The position numbers were made by a program, and so were the translations under genes. From NCBI RefSeq assembly GCF_016342265.1, contig NZ_JAEIOS010000011.1, forward strand, positions 62,001 to 126,000: DNA of 64,000 nt. The letters are read 5' to 3'. Origin of the DNA: Corynebacterium meridianum. Lineage in GTDB: Bacteria; Actinomycetota; Actinomycetes; Mycobacteriales; Mycobacteriaceae. The notes under the pieces are model-generated. The model was given only the letters and a program-made list of their open reading frames with translations, was not told where the DNA came from and did no database searches. Shown in pieces: positions 17,737-27,861 of this stretch. Position 1 is the stretch's first letter. Each line of letters starts with the position of its first letter.

Positions 17737-18426
17737 TCACTTCTCGAAAACGAGACGAATGTTGATTTCGCCTTCTTCGGCGATGGTCGCCGCCACGAAC
17801 TCCGGCGGATAGATGTTGTAGTCGGTTCGGTCGACGGTGAGGACACCGGCGACGATGACCCGCTCGCCGGTCCGGAGAACATCCAGCGTGGGTGTCACGT
17901 CCCGGGAGGTTCCGTGGAGCGTCAGCACACCGGGAACCTCGGCGGTGGACACCGTGCCGTCCTCGGGAATATCCGTGAGATCGATCGGACCCCGGATCTG
18001 GAACGTCGCCGTCGGAAACTCATCGGTGTGCAGGATGCTCTGCCGCACGTTGATGTCTCGCTTCTCGATGTCCGTCCTGATGGTCGTGGCGTCAGCGACA
18101 ACCTCGCCGGCGGTGAGCTGACCGTTGTCCACGTCCAGGAAGCCCGTCACATCGTAGGTGCTGCCTGAGGTGGTCTTCCGCTCACCGGGCAGGACCTCGT
18201 TGAATGTGAAGCCGACTCCGGTCGTGTTGGCCCCGGAACCCGGAACGAGATTCCAGTGACCGTCCACACCTGTCGAGGCCGGGATGGCGTTCTCCGCGTT
18301 GATGCCGCCGGTTCGGATACCGGGATTCGTGATGAGTTTGTACACCAGCGGGCCGACGCTCGCCAGCGAGATCACGATGATGGCGATGACGGTGAGAGCC
18401 ACGAACGGCTTCTTGAGGGTTTCCAT
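17737..18426 (-). CDS. YceI family protein with N-terminal membrane anchor
   Basis: The protein is 229 residues. An uncleaved-looking hydrophobic segment (about 8-32) is followed by a YceI lipocalin-like domain: GHWNLVPGSGANTTGVGFTF, VTGFLDVDNGQLTAGEVVADATTI, ILHTDEFPTATFQI, LTLHGTSRDVT, and DRTDYNIYPPEFVAATIAEE. YceI proteins bind polyisoprenoids or other long lipids in a beta-barrel. Being N-terminally anchored, it should face the outside of the membrane. The upstream gene encodes a Cys-rich zinc-finger protein 32 nt away. Confidence 0.85.
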   Translation of the reverse strand: METLKKPFVALTVIAIIVISLASVGPLVYKLITNPGIRTGGINAENAIPASTGVDGHWNLVPGSGANTTGVGFTFNEVLPGERKTTSGSTYDVTGFLDVDNGQLTAGEVVADATTIRTDIEKRDINVRQSILHTDEFPTATFQIRGPIDLTDIPEDGTVSTAEVPGVLTLHGTSRDVTPTLDVLRTGERVIVAGVLTVDRTDYNIYPPEFVAATIAEEGEINIRLVFEK

Positions 18427-18458
18427 GTGTCCTCTTCCGGTGTTCTCGACGTGCGGAG

Positions 18459-18797
18459 TTAGCGTAGGTGTTCAGCGCGGCGCGCCAACGTGACGAGTTC
18501 CGCGCAGAGTCCGCGGATCTCCTCCACGGGCGAATCCTCGTCCACGGCTGTGGCGATGTCCTCCGCGGCACACCGAAGCTCAAAGAGCAGGTCGGCGAGG
18601 CGCTCGGCCTTCTCCGGACGCATGATGACCGCATCCGCGGGTATCGAGGTTCCGGACACCCGTGAACGCTGTTCGTAGGCGCGCTGCCTACACGAATGGC
18701 TGCAGTATTTCCGCGGTCGCCCCCGGCCTTGTTCGGGAACAGGCCCTTGGCACCATTGGCATGTCGCCTGGCGCCTGGCGATCGCTTCCTCACTCAC
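18459..18797 (-). CDS. Small FCS-like zinc-finger protein
   Basis: The protein is 112 residues. The N-terminal part has CQWC, then GRPRKYCSHSCRQRAYEQR, a four-Cys treble-clef-type motif seen in many actinobacterial proteins. The rest is predicted helical (ADLLFELRCAAEDIATAV, then ELVTLARRAEHLR). It probably binds zinc and perhaps nucleic acid or protein; the precise role is unknown. It is divergent from rbpA and upstream of the YceI gene. Confidence 0.7.
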   Translation of the reverse strand: MSEEAIARRQATCQWCQGPVPEQGRGRPRKYCSHSCRQRAYEQRSRVSGTSIPADAVIMRPEKAERLADLLFELRCAAEDIATAVDEDSPVEEIRGLCAELVTLARRAEHLR

Positions 18798-18922
18798 TCC
18801 CCCAACCTTAGGGCCTCCCCGTCCGCATCATCAACAACCACCCCGGACTCGGGTGCCCGGTCCGCGGCGGACAGGGAAGAACCGCCGGCCGGTAGTGGTG
18901 GTCGTGCGGGGCGATCAAGGGC

Positions 18923-19037
18923 TATAGTGGTGTGGATAAACAGCCCTTTCCGTCGGTCGGCCCGGAGAAACGCGATGGCAGAGAAGGCGGTGAACCATCC
19001 GGCAGGAACCGGATTAGATCGGTTCCCTCGGGTTTAG
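18923..19037 (+). promoter_or_regulatory. rbpA leader with promoter-like box and a 20-codon ORF (gene-free stretch 18798-19137)
   Basis: A TATAGT -10-like box lies at 18923-18928. A short ORF follows at 18975-19037 (MAEKAVNHPAGTGLDRFPRV), with GGAG 7 nt before its ATG. Its 3' half overlaps an inverted repeat, GGAACC-N10-GGTTCC (19005-19026). This may be a leader peptide or attenuator, or a regulator site in front of rbpA. Nothing else is seen in the interval. Confidence 0.35.
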
Positions 19038-19137
19038 TACCGATAGGTGCACGCAGACCCACCGCGTGGTCCAATCGATCAACCGACTGAACTGGACTGT
19101 TAACCAGTATTCCGCACAGTAAAGGACTGATACTTCT

Positions 19138-19524
19138 ATGGCAGATCGTGTTCTCCGCGGTAGCCGCATGGGCGCCGTGAGCTACGAGACCGACCGCGAC
19201 CACGACCTCGCGCCGCGCCAACTGGTGAAGTACCGCACCGACGACGGGGATGTCTTCGAGGTCCCCTTCGCCCACGACGCGGAAATTCCCGGCACCTGGA
19301 TGTGCAAGAACGGTCAGATGGGCACCCTGATGGAGGGTGAGGGTGTGGAGGCCAAGCCCACCAAACCTCCGCGTACCCACTGGGACATGCTCCGTGAGCG
19401 CCGCTCCATCGAGGAGCTCGACGAGCTTCTCGAGGAGCGCATCGAACTGCTCCGCAAGCGTCGGCGCAACGCCGCTCGTCTGCTGAAGCAGCAGCAGGAG
19501 GAAGCGAAGAAGAACGGGGCCTAG
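19138..19524 (+). CDS. rbpA: RNA polymerase-binding protein RbpA
   Basis: The protein is 128 residues with the RbpA layout: N-terminal MADRVLRGSRMGAVSYETDR, a core domain (VKYRTDDGDVFEVPFAHDAE, GTWMCKNG), a basic linker (KPTKPPRTHWDMLRERRS) and the sigma-interaction helix (IEELDELLEERIELLRKRR). RbpA stabilises group I/II sigma factors on RNA polymerase and the open promoter complex; it is restricted to actinobacteria. AAAGGA precedes the ATG by about 11 nt. A strong hairpin-plus-T terminator follows at 19566. Confidence 0.97.
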   Translation: MADRVLRGSRMGAVSYETDRDHDLAPRQLVKYRTDDGDVFEVPFAHDAEIPGTWMCKNGQMGTLMEGEGVEAKPTKPPRTHWDMLRERRSIEELDELLEERIELLRKRRRNAARLLKQQQEEAKKNGA

Positions 19525-19565
19525 GTTTTCTTCCCCGGGTATTCCGGGCTCGGAGGTTACTCCGT

Positions 19566-19614
19566 ACGGACCGTGACGAACGATCATCATCGATCGGTTG
19601 TCACAGTCCGTTTT
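19566..19614 (+). terminator. Rho-independent terminator after rbpA
   Basis: ACGGACCGTGAC pairs with GTCACAGTCCGT (one G-U), with an inner CGATC stretch that can extend the stem. It ends directly in TTTT. Confidence 0.8.
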
Positions 19615-19815
19615 CCGCTGCCGGGAGTTTCCGGCACCGGTGTGTCAACCGCGTTCGGTCCCCGCCATCGGTGGGAAACGTTGTTCCATTGGCCGTCTCC
19701 GCCCGGCGGACGCGGTACCGCTCGTCCCTACGGTTTGTTGCTGCGCTTCCACCCGGACACCGAAGAAGCCACCCCGCTACCGGGGATCCGGGCGGGGTGG
19801 CCGGTGCTCTGTGTC

Positions 19816-20613
19816 TCAGCTGTTGCGGCGCCGCTGACGACGGCGGAACTCGATCTCCTTCTTCACTTCCTCCAGGACCGCCGAGAGTTGCTCCCGGCGG
19901 TGCGCGACGCCCCACGCGGTGACCTGTGCGAGGGAATCCTTGACGAAGCTGCCGTCCAGTTTGGACTCACCGATCTCCCGTTCGGTGAAGGTGATCGGGA
20001 CCTCCCGGACATCGAAGCCCTCACGCACGGCACGCCACGCCAGGTCCACCTGGAAGATGTAACCCGCGTTCGACAGCTCATCGAGATCGAGTGCCTCGAT
20101 CAGTTCGCGACGGTAGGCGCGGTATCCGGCGGTCATGTCGCTGAGGCCCGCTCCGAGTGCCAGCGAGATGTAGATGTTACCGCCCTTGGACAGCAGCCAC
20201 CGCTGCTTCGGCCAGTTGATCACCTTGCCGCCGTTGATGTATCGGGAGCCGATGACCAGTTCCGCGCCATCGTCGATCTGGTCCAGCAGAAGGTGCAGCT
20301 GCTCCGGTGCGTGGGAGCCGTCGGCGTCCATCTCGCACAGCACGCGGTAGTCGCGTTCCAGACCCCAGCGGAATCCCTCGACATACGCGCCGCAGAGACC
20401 GCCTTTGCCGTTGCGGTGCAGGACGTGGATCCGGGGATCCGCGGCGGCGATCTCGTCGGCGAGCTCTCCGGTTCCGTCCGGGCTGGCGTCGTCGACGACG
20501 AGGATGTCCACCTCCGGTGTTGCGGTACGGACCCGTCCGGTGATCAGGGGAAGATTCTCCCGCTCGTTGTAGGTCGGGATGATGACCAGGGTGGCGTCGC
20601 TGGGTTTCGACAT
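19816..20613 (-). CDS. ppm1: Polyprenol monophosphomannose synthase (Ppm1/DPM1 catalytic domain)
   Basis: The 265-residue GT2 glycosyltransferase has [29 protein letters not shown], the metal-binding [15 protein letters not shown] and [14 protein letters not shown]. It transfers mannose from GDP-Man to polyprenyl phosphate, making the donor for lipoglycan, arabinogalactan-type and protein mannosylation. It starts at ATG 20613, where the family begins; the 34 codons upstream overlap lnt and look unrelated. As in corynebacteria, it is separate from lnt, 7 nt downstream, whereas M. tuberculosis fuses both. Lnt anchors Ppm1 at the membrane in those species. Confidence 0.93.
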   Translation of the reverse strand: MSKPSDATLVIIPTYNERENLPLITGRVRTATPEVDILVVDDASPDGTGELADEIAAADPRIHVLHRNGKGGLCGAYVEGFRWGLERDYRVLCEMDADGSHAPEQLHLLLDQIDDGAELVIGSRYINGGKVINWPKQRWLLSKGGNIYISLALGAGLSDMTAGYRAYRRELIEALDLDELSNAGYIFQVDLAWRAVREGFDVREVPITFTEREIGESKLDGSFVKDSLAQVTAWGVAHRREQLSAVLEEVKKEIEFRRRQRRRNS

Positions 20614-20620
20614 GGTTGAG

Positions 20621-22162
20621 TCATTCTCCTCGGTGTGGCTGGTGCCTGCGTCGGTCCCTGATCGCGCGTCCGTCTCTTCCGGCGACGAGCACGACGAACA
20701 GGCATATCCATCCAATCATACCCAGCGTCAGCTCGATCCAGGAACCGTGACGGGCCGCGAACGTGAGTCGATCGCGGAGTGGAAGAGTTTCGGTGAGTAC
20801 CGCGGGTGTGAAGATCTTCGTGCTCGCGGTGACGTGTCCGTCGGGGAGGATGATCGCGGACACACCGGACGTGGCGGCGACCACCACCGCCCGGTCCAGT
20901 TCGAGCGCCCGCATCCGGGACATCGCCAGCTGCTGGTAGGTCATGTCGGAGAAGCCGAACGTGGCATTGTTGGTGGGGGTGGTCAGGATCCGGGCTCCGG
21001 CCCTGACCGCATCCCGGCCGGCCGCGTCGAAGGCGACCTCGTAGCACGTTGCCACCCCGACGCCGACCATCTCGCCGGTGGCGGGGACACGGATGTGCAC
21101 GACGCCGTCACCGTCGCCGGGCTTGTAGTCACCCGCCCGGTCGACGTACGGGGACAGGGGTCGGAGCAGATCCCGGTAAGGCATCCACTCCCCGAACGGC
21201 TGGAGATACTTCTTGTGGTGCCACTCCCCCGGGCCGGTGACCGGGTCGAACACGACGACGGTATTGCGGTCACCGACATCGTCCCTGGTGAGAGTGCCGA
21301 CGAGGACGGGCGCGCCGGCGGAGCTCACCGCTTCGTCGACGAGCTGACGTGCCTGAGCGTCGGCGAAGGGGTTGACGTCGGCCGAGTTCTCGGGCCAGAC
21401 GACGAGATCGACGGGTTCGCCGATGGTCTCCGTCACCCGGGTGTGGTTCGCCAGGACTGCCCGGCGCTGCGCATTGAAATCGAGACCGAGCCGGGGCACG
21501 TTGCCCTGGACCGCCGCGACGGTGATCTTTCCGGTGTCCGCGGCGTCGCCGGGCATGGACGCCCAGGATCCTGCTGCGGCGATGGCGGGGACGGCGATGA
21601 GTACGAGTGCCCTGAACCGCCCGCCCCGGAGCACGAGCACGGCGACCCCGGCCGCCGTCATGACGGTGGCGAACGTGACCAGGGCCGGGCCCCCCAACTG
21701 GGCCAGGAAACGGAGCGGGCCATCGATCTGGCCCCAGGCGAGACGTACCCAGGCGAATCCACCGAACGGCCAGGAACTACGCAACCACTCCACGGCGACG
21801 GCGATGAACGCGTAGACGACGGGGCCGTAGCGGAGGCGCGCGGCAGCCGTGACACCGGCTCCGAGGACTATTGCGTACAGGGACTCGGTGATGGAGAGGG
21901 CCACATAGGGGAACGTCCCGACGAGTTCACCGATCCACGGCAGGAGCAGCAGGTAGAGGGCGATCGAATGGCTGAAGGCGAGAAAGACACCGGTGCGTAG
22001 CCGGGGCGATGATTTCAGCGCACGCGCCCGCCAGGGGGCCAGAGCGACGTAGAGCAACGCCATCCCGACGATGCCCGCGGGCCACCAGCCGAGGGGCTCG
22101 TAGGAGGAGTAGACCAGGACCCCGCTACCCAGTGCGAGCAGCAGGCGGACGAGAAAGCTCAT
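20621..22162 (-). CDS. lnt: Apolipoprotein N-acyltransferase
   Basis: The 513-residue protein has about six N-terminal membrane segments and then a nitrilase domain. The catalytic triad is visible: Glu in VVWPENS (about 257), Lys in [13 protein letters not shown] (about 316) and Cys in [10 protein letters not shown] (about 372). A final C-terminal membrane segment is present ([19 protein letters not shown]). It N-acylates the lipid-modified Cys of lipoproteins at the outer face of the cytoplasmic membrane. It lies directly upstream of ppm1, and the pair is co-transcribed. Confidence 0.95.
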   Translation of the reverse strand: MSFLVRLLLALGSGVLVYSSYEPLGWWPAGIVGMALLYVALAPWRARALKSSPRLRTGVFLAFSHSIALYLLLLPWIGELVGTFPYVALSITESLYAIVLGAGVTAAARLRYGPVVYAFIAVAVEWLRSSWPFGGFAWVRLAWGQIDGPLRFLAQLGGPALVTFATVMTAAGVAVLVLRGGRFRALVLIAVPAIAAAGSWASMPGDAADTGKITVAAVQGNVPRLGLDFNAQRRAVLANHTRVTETIGEPVDLVVWPENSADVNPFADAQARQLVDEAVSSAGAPVLVGTLTRDDVGDRNTVVVFDPVTGPGEWHHKKYLQPFGEWMPYRDLLRPLSPYVDRAGDYKPGDGDGVVHIRVPATGEMVGVGVATCYEVAFDAAGRDAVRAGARILTTPTNNATFGFSDMTYQQLAMSRMRALELDRAVVVAATSGVSAIILPDGHVTASTKIFTPAVLTETLPLRDRLTFAARHGSWIELTLGMIGWICLFVVLVAGRDGRAIRDRRRHQPHRGE

Positions 22163-22173
22163 CGATCGCCGTA

Positions 22174-22740
22174 TCAGGCGCGTGGGCGGGAGTCGCCGGT
22201 CGCTCCGTCCCCTTCATCCCCGCGGTCGTCCACGAAATCCTCCGGGGTCACTTCGCTGCTCCAGCGCTGGATCTCCTGATCGCCCGGTGCGGAGGTGGTC
22301 GAATCCTGCGACGGGTCGTGGTCGACGACGAATGTTCCGTAGCTGGTGGTCTGCCGGTACCGGTTGGCCGCCTCGAATCCGCGGACACCGAGATCCTCGA
22401 TCTTCCGACGCATCTTGCGGGCGAGTATCCCACGGACGACGGACCTCGTCGGGGAGATGATCAGCAGCAGGCCGATGACCGTGGTGATGAACCCCGGCAT
22501 CGCCACGCCGAGGGCGCCGGCGGCGACGAGACCGTAGTCACCGGCCCCACGTCCCGCGTTCACGCGTCCCTGGGACAGTTTCAGCGCGATCCGGCGCATC
22601 TCGACGGCGGCGAGCAGCAGCCCGCCGAAGAAGAACAGCAGGAACAGAAGCAGCGCCCAGCCGACCCCCAGCCAACTGGCGACCAGCAAGAAGGCGAGGG
22701 CCTCGGTCAGGATGTACGGGATGGCGAAGAAGATAGGCAC
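22174..22740 (-). CDS. fxsA: FxsA family membrane protein
   Basis: The 188-residue protein begins PIFFAIPYILTEALAFLLVA and continues with ALLLFLLFFFGGLLLAAVE and GVAMPGFITTVIGLLLIISP, the FxsA (suppressor of phage F exclusion) pattern of about three membrane segments. The C-terminal roughly 60 residues are acidic and variable. It lies 11 nt upstream of lnt. The cellular role is unclear. Confidence 0.85.
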   Translation of the reverse strand: MPIFFAIPYILTEALAFLLVASWLGVGWALLLFLLFFFGGLLLAAVEMRRIALKLSQGRVNAGRGAGDYGLVAAGALGVAMPGFITTVIGLLLIISPTRSVVRGILARKMRRKIEDLGVRGFEAANRYRQTTSYGTFVVDHDPSQDSTTSAPGDQEIQRWSSEVTPEDFVDDRGDEGDGATGDSRPRA

Positions 22741-22777
22741 CCGTCCGAGTGTACCGGCTCACCCCCTTCGGTGCGGG

Positions 22778-25700
22778 CTACCGCCGATCCTCCAGTTCAC
22801 CCTCCGTTTCAATGAATGTCTCCCGCAGCAGTTCCATGGCCTCCTCGGAGGGGCCCTCCCACAGGCCGCGGTCGGCGGCCTCGATGAGCCGTTCGGAGAT
22901 GTCCCGGAGCGCCCAGGGATTCGACTGGCGGAAGAACTCGCGGTTGACCTCGTCGCGGACGTAGGTGTCCGTGAGTGTCTCGTACATCCAGTCGTCCATC
23001 AGGTTGGTCGTCGCGTCATACCCGAAGAGGTAGTCCACGGTGGCCGACATCTCGAAGGCCCCCTTGTAGCCGTGCTTCCGCATGGCCTCGATCCAGCGCG
23101 GGTTGACCACGCGGGCACGGAACACGCGGCGCGACTCCTCGTGGAGCGTCCGGGTGCGGACGGTCTCCTGGCGGCGGGAGTCGCCGATGTAGGCCTCAGG
23201 ACCGTTTCCGGTGAGGGCGCGGACCGTGGCGACCATGCCGCCGTGGTACTGGAAGTAATCGTCGGAGTCGGCGATGTCGTGCTCCGCTGAGTCGACGTTC
23301 TTCGCCGCCACCTGGATCCGCCGGTAGGCGGTGCGCATGTCCTCGGCCGCCTCGACGCCCTCGATTCCGCGCCCGTAGGCGTAGCCGCCCCAGGAGGTGT
23401 AGACCTCCGCGAGATCGGCGTCGTCGCGCCATGCCCCGGATTCGATGAGCTGCAGCAGCCCGGCACCGTAGGTCCCGGGCTTGGATCCGAAGATCCGGCG
23501 GGTGTGCTCGTCGAGGGTGCCGTCGGCACGGGCGTGGGCACGGACGTAGTTGCTCTCGTCCGGCTCGTCGAGGTTCTTGACCATCTGCACCGCGTCATCC
23601 AGCAGCGCCAGGACGTGCGGGAACGCGTCGCGGAAGAACCCGGAGATACGGACGGTGGTGTCGATGCGCGGGCGGCCCAGCTCCTCCAGATCAATGACCT
23701 CGAGGTCCGTGACCCGGCGGGAGGCCTCGTCCCAGACCGGCCGGACACCGAGCAGAGCGAACACCTCGGCGATGTCGTCGCCGGAGGTGCGCATCGCGGA
23801 GGTGCCCCACACCGACAGCCCGACGGACGTCGGGTAGGCGCCGTCGTGGTCATCCCGGTAGCGGTCGATCAGCGAGTCGGCGAGCAGCTGGCCGGTCTCC
23901 CAGGCGAGGCGGCTGGGCAGTGACTTCGGGTCGACGGAGTAGAAGTTCCGGCCGGTGGGCAGAACGTTGATCAGGCCCCGCATCGGGGAGCCCGACGGAC
24001 CGGCGTCGATGAAGCCGCCGTCGAGGGCGTGCAGGATCTGGGTGATCTCGCGCGGGGTCTGGGCCAGCCGGGGCACGATCTCGGTGCACGCGAAGCGCAT
24101 GATCGCGGCGACCGTGTCCCGGTCCGCGGTGTCGGGCATGGGAGCCCCGTCGAGCACGGAGTCGACCTGTTCGACGTCCCAGTCGAGTTCGTCGAGGCGG
24201 GTGAGGATCCCGTGTGCGACCTCCTCGACCGTGTCCACCCGGGTCCGGGTCTCATCGCCGGCTTCGGACAGACCGAGCGCCTCCCGCAGACCGGGGACGC
24301 TGCGCTCGCCACCCCAGAGCTGGCGGGCGCGCAGCATCGCCAGGACGAGTTCGATGCGCATCTCACCGGAGATGTCTCCGCCGAGGATGTGCAGGCCACC
24401 GCGGATCGCGACGTCCTTGATCTCGCAGAGCCAGCCGTCGATGTGCATGAGCATGTCATCGAAGACCTCCTCGTCCGGGCGCTGCTCCCAGCCGAGGTCC
24501 TGGTCCATCTTCGCGGCGGTGAGCAGGGTCCAGATCTCCTGCCGGATGGCGGGCAGCTTCGCCGGGTCCATCGCGGAGATGTTCTGGTGTTCGTCGAGCA
24601 GCTGCTCGAGCCGGGTGATGTCGCCGTAGGACTCCGCGCGGGCCATCGGCGGGATCATGTGGTCGATGAGGGTGGCGTGGGCCCGGCGTTTCGCCTGGCT
24701 CCCCTCGCCCGGGTCGTTCACGAGGAACGGGTAGATCAGCGGCATGTCGGCGATCGCCTGGTCGGTGTAGCAGTCCGCGGACATGCCGACGGTCTTGCCG
24801 GGCAGCCACTCCATGTTGCCGTGCTTGCCCATGTGCACGATGGCGTCCGCGCCGAAGACGTGACGGAGCCAGTGGTAGGTCCCCAGGTAGTGGTGGTTCG
24901 CCGGCAGGTCCGGGTCGTGGTAGATGCCGACCGGGTTGTCACCGAAGCCACGGGGCGGCTGCACCATGACGACGACGTTGCCGAAGACGAGTCCCGCGAC
25001 GTACAGCTCACCGGTGGCGGGGTTGACGTAGTGCGTTCCGGGTGCCTCGCCCCAGTGTTCGGTCATCTCCTCGCGCATGCCCTCCGGGAGGGTCGCGAAG
25101 TAGTCGAGGTAGTCCCGCCGCGACAGCTTGAGCGGATTGTTGGCGAGCACCTCGTCGGTGAGCCACTCGGGGTCGTGGCCGCCGGCGGCGATGATGGCGT
25201 GCATGAAGGCGTCGCCGTCGAGATCGTCGTAGCCCGGGATCTCCGAGGTGTCGCCCAGGTCGTAGCCGGCCTCGGTCATGGCGTGCAGCACCCTGAGGGT
25301 GGACACAGGGGTGTCGAGGCCGACCGCGTTGCCGATCCGGGCGTGCTTCGTCGGGTACGCCGACAGCATGACGACGATCTTCTTCTCCGCGTTGTCGAGA
25401 TGCCGCAGCCGGGCGAAGCGGCAGGCGATCCCGGCGAGCCGGGCGCAGCGCTCGTGGTCGGGGACGTACGAGATCAGGCCGTCCGCGTCGTACTCCTTGA
25501 AGGAGAAGGGCACGGCGATTATCCGGCCGTCGAACTCCGGCACCGCGACTTGGGTGGCGACGTCCAGAGGTGAGAGTCCGTCGTCGGACTCCTCCCACCG
25601 GGCGCGCGGATTGGTCAGCGCGAGCCCCTGGATGATGGGGACATCGAGTGCGGCGAGCGCCGCCACATCCCATGCCTCGTCCTGCTCCCCCGCCTGTGCG

Positions 25701-26380
25701 GTCGCGGGTTTCGTGCCACCGGCCGCGAGCACCGTGGTGATGAGCACGTCCATGTCCCCCAGCTCGGTGAGGAGGTCATCCGGCGCGGTACGCAGGGAGG
25801 CGGAGTAGATCGGCACCGCGCGCACACCGAGGCTCTCGATCGCGTCGGCCAGACCGTGGATGTAGTCCACGTTTCCCGCAAGGTGCTGAGCCCGGTAATA
25901 GAGGATCGCCACCCGTGGCGCGTCGGCGGGTCCGGAGGACTCCGGGCGGTCCAGATGTCCCCAGAACGGCATCCTGACCGGCTCCTCGAAGCCGAGGCCC
26001 GTGAGAAGTACCGTGTCGGAGAGGAAGTTGTGCAGCTGGTGCAGGTTGTCCGCTCCCCCCTCTGCGAGATAGGTGTGCGCCTGCGTGACCACTCCCGCAG
26101 GCACGGTGGAAAGCTCGGTGAGTTCGGCGTCGACGGCGAGTTCACCGGACACCACGACCGCGGGGACGCCGCTGCGCAGGATGTGGTCGAGGCCGTCCTC
26201 CCACGCCCGCTTACCGCCCAGCAGCCGCACGATCACCAGATCCGCACCGGCGAGGTGCTCATCGAGCATCTCGCCGGACAGTCCGTTCGGGTTGGCGAAG
26301 CGGTACTCCACCTCGCTGCGCTCATTCGCGGACTTCGCGGACAAAAGATCGGTGTCGGAGGTGGAGAGAAGCAGAATCAC
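22778..26380 (-). CDS. cobN: Cobaltochelatase subunit CobN
   Basis: The 1200-residue protein has CobN/BchH features throughout: PRVAILYYRAQHLAGN, GRIIAVPFSFKEYDADG, VVMLSAYPTKHARIGNAVGL, HMGKHGNMEWLPGKTVG, LHILGGDISGEMRIELVL, and KHGYKGAFEMSATVDYLFGYD near the end. CobN is the large subunit of the ATP-dependent CobNST chelatase that inserts cobalt into hydrogenobyrinate a,c-diamide. No CobS or CobT is seen in the window. The GTG start has AAGGACC upstream. No B12 riboswitch is recognised in the 80 bp before it. Confidence 0.95.
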   Translation of the reverse strand: MILLLSTSDTDLLSAKSANERSEVEYRFANPNGLSGEMLDEHLAGADLVIVRLLGGKRAWEDGLDHILRSGVPAVVVSGELAVDAELTELSTVPAGVVTQAHTYLAEGGADNLHQLHNFLSDTVLLTGLGFEEPVRMPFWGHLDRPESSGPADAPRVAILYYRAQHLAGNVDYIHGLADAIESLGVRAVPIYSASLRTAPDDLLTELGDMDVLITTVLAAGGTKPATAQAGEQDEAWDVAALAALDVPIIQGLALTNPRARWEESDDGLSPLDVATQVAVPEFDGRIIAVPFSFKEYDADGLISYVPDHERCARLAGIACRFARLRHLDNAEKKIVVMLSAYPTKHARIGNAVGLDTPVSTLRVLHAMTEAGYDLGDTSEIPGYDDLDGDAFMHAIIAAGGHDPEWLTDEVLANNPLKLSRRDYLDYFATLPEGMREEMTEHWGEAPGTHYVNPATGELYVAGLVFGNVVVMVQPPRGFGDNPVGIYHDPDLPANHHYLGTYHWLRHVFGADAIVHMGKHGNMEWLPGKTVGMSADCYTDQAIADMPLIYPFLVNDPGEGSQAKRRAHATLIDHMIPPMARAESYGDITRLEQLLDEHQNISAMDPAKLPAIRQEIWTLLTAAKMDQDLGWEQRPDEEVFDDMLMHIDGWLCEIKDVAIRGGLHILGGDISGEMRIELVLAMLRARQLWGGERSVPGLREALGLSEAGDETRTRVDTVEEVAHGILTRLDELDWDVEQVDSVLDGAPMPDTADRDTVAAIMRFACTEIVPRLAQTPREITQILHALDGGFIDAGPSGSPMRGLINVLPTGRNFYSVDPKSLPSRLAWETGQLLADSLIDRYRDDHDGAYPTSVGLSVWGTSAMRTSGDDIAEVFALLGVRPVWDEASRRVTDLEVIDLEELGRPRIDTTVRISGFFRDAFPHVLALLDDAVQMVKNLDEPDESNYVRAHARADGTLDEHTRRIFGSKPGTYGAGLLQLIESGAWRDDADLAEVYTSWGGYAYGRGIEGVEAAEDMRTAYRRIQVAAKNVDSAEHDIADSDDYFQYHGGMVATVRALTGNGPEAYIGDSRRQETVRTRTLHEESRRVFRARVVNPRWIEAMRKHGYKGAFEMSATVDYLFGYDATTNLMDDWMYETLTDTYVRDEVNREFFRQSNPWALRDISERLIEAADRGLWEGPSEEAMELLRETFIETEGELEDRR

Positions 26381-26460
26381 GGTGGAGAGGTCCTTGCCTG
26401 CGCCGCCTGCGGTGCAACGCGTTCGGGGGTACGTAAAATCGGGCTGTGTCTCCGGTCAGC

Positions 26461-27750
26461 CTACCGCAGACCGGACAGCAACCACGCGATGTTGCGGGGT
26501 AACCGGAGGTAGTAGGGGAGGAAGTGATTCAGGGTCGTGCGCCCCGCGATCCGGGGCATCATCGATTCCCGGTAGGAGACGTCTCCGCCAACCGCGTCCC
26601 ACCGGCGGGCGACCTCCCGAACCTGCCCGACCGGTATGACGTCGTCGTTCGCCGATCCCCACAGCAGCACCGGGCAGGAGGGGCGCCGTTTTCCGAGCTG
26701 CTGGCGGCGCAGTGCCCGTCGGACCACAGGCAGAGACTCCGCCAGCTCCGCGAGCGACTGCCCCGATACCGTCCACCTCCGCGTCGATGCCCACGCGGAG
26801 GTGACGATGCTCCCCCCGGCACACGTCGCCGTGTTCGCGCGGATCTGGGCGCGGCCGTGTTCGTTGAACAGCGACCACAACGTCCTGCGCAGGTCATCCG
26901 AGCTGACCATCAGGCCTGCAACCGCGTAGGCGAGGGCCCCGGTGATCAGTCCACCGTCGACATGGCCGAGTACCGCGCCGAGATCCGACGGTGGTGAACC
27001 GATGACCGCGGCCCGCGGAACGACGTCGGGGGCGTAGTCGGGATTCTCCGCCAGCCACCCGGCCGCACCACCCCCCTGGGAGAAACCCCACAGCCCCACA
27101 GGCGCCCGTGGTGACACCCCGAGCTCGACCGCGGCCCGCACCGCGTCGGCGAGTGCCTGACCGCCGGCGATGTTGTCGCCGTAGTACTGGACCCCGGTCG
27201 CCTCGTCCCGGGGATAGTCGATGAACACGACGTGGAAACCCGAGGCCACCAGCGCGAGAATGACCGGCAGTTCATAGGCGATGATGCAGTCCACGGGCGG
27301 TCGCAGGAACAGGTTGAGGCCGACCGTGCAGCTCACGGAGGGGTCACAGTGCCGCGCCACGCCCTGGGTCGACGGGGCGAAGGCGATCAGCGGTCGGGGC
27401 CCGGCATGGTCGGCGGTGAGCCGACGGGAGCGCAGCAGAACCCCGGTGGCGGGGATCAACCGACCGGAAGAGTCCCGGGTGGTGTAGCAGAATGCGGTCG
27501 CCGTCGCGGGATTGAGGCGACTACCGGTCCCGAGCACCTGCACCGGTTCCGCGGACAGGACCGCGCCGGGTTCGGCGTCAGCCACCGGCCCCCGGAACCG
27601 TCCGCGTTCCGGGTAGCGGATGGCCGCCCGTTCACCGCTCAGCCACCGGGCGATCTGGATCCTCAGCACATCGACCGTCACCGGAACAACGGTGCGGAGC
27701 AGCACAGATGCCACGGTGAGCGGGCTGGGGGGCCGAAATCGGGGAACCAT
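26461..27750 (-). CDS. Secretory-type lipase family protein (alpha/beta hydrolase)
   Basis: The roughly 429-residue protein has an alpha/beta-hydrolase core with the nucleophile elbow GLWGFSQGGGAAGW (Ser about 223), preceded by FIDYPRDEATGVQ, and later VLLWGSANDDVIPVGQV (acid) and RTTLNHF (His). This fits the LIP lipase family. The N terminus is a hydrophobic/basic stretch that may anchor or export it. ATG 27750 has AAGGTGGGG upstream and is preferred over GTG 27774. It sits between cobN and the divergent cobG but has no evident link to cobalamin. Confidence 0.75.
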   Translation of the reverse strand: MVPRFRPPSPLTVASVLLRTVVPVTVDVLRIQIARWLSGERAAIRYPERGRFRGPVADAEPGAVLSAEPVQVLGTGSRLNPATATAFCYTTRDSSGRLIPATGVLLRSRRLTADHAGPRPLIAFAPSTQGVARHCDPSVSCTVGLNLFLRPPVDCIIAYELPVILALVASGFHVVFIDYPRDEATGVQYYGDNIAGGQALADAVRAAVELGVSPRAPVGLWGFSQGGGAAGWLAENPDYAPDVVPRAAVIGSPPSDLGAVLGHVDGGLITGALAYAVAGLMVSSDDLRRTLWSLFNEHGRAQIRANTATCAGGSIVTSAWASTRRWTVSGQSLAELAESLPVVRRALRRQQLGKRRPSCPVLLWGSANDDVIPVGQVREVARRWDAVGGDVSYRESMMPRIAGRTTLNHFLPYYLRLPRNIAWLLSGLR

Positions 27751-27861
27751 GCCCCCCACCTTAACGACGCGCACGGCTCCGGTTGTTCCTCATCCCCTCA
27801 GCTCCCGCATGTGGCGGCGGAACAGTGCCGCACCGGAGCCCGCCCCCGGACTCCCGGGTCC

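Noticed and set aside
20579-22000. Long open frame antisense to lnt
   Set aside because: A shadow of the Lnt coding frame; the product is low-complexity with no family resemblance.
24029-25573. Long open frame antisense to cobN (514 codons)
   Set aside because: A typical high-GC shadow; the cobN frame is strongly conserved and the antisense product shows no motif.
26381-26460. Cobalamin riboswitch before cobN
   Set aside because: The interval is only about 80 bp and none of the B12-box pattern is visible.
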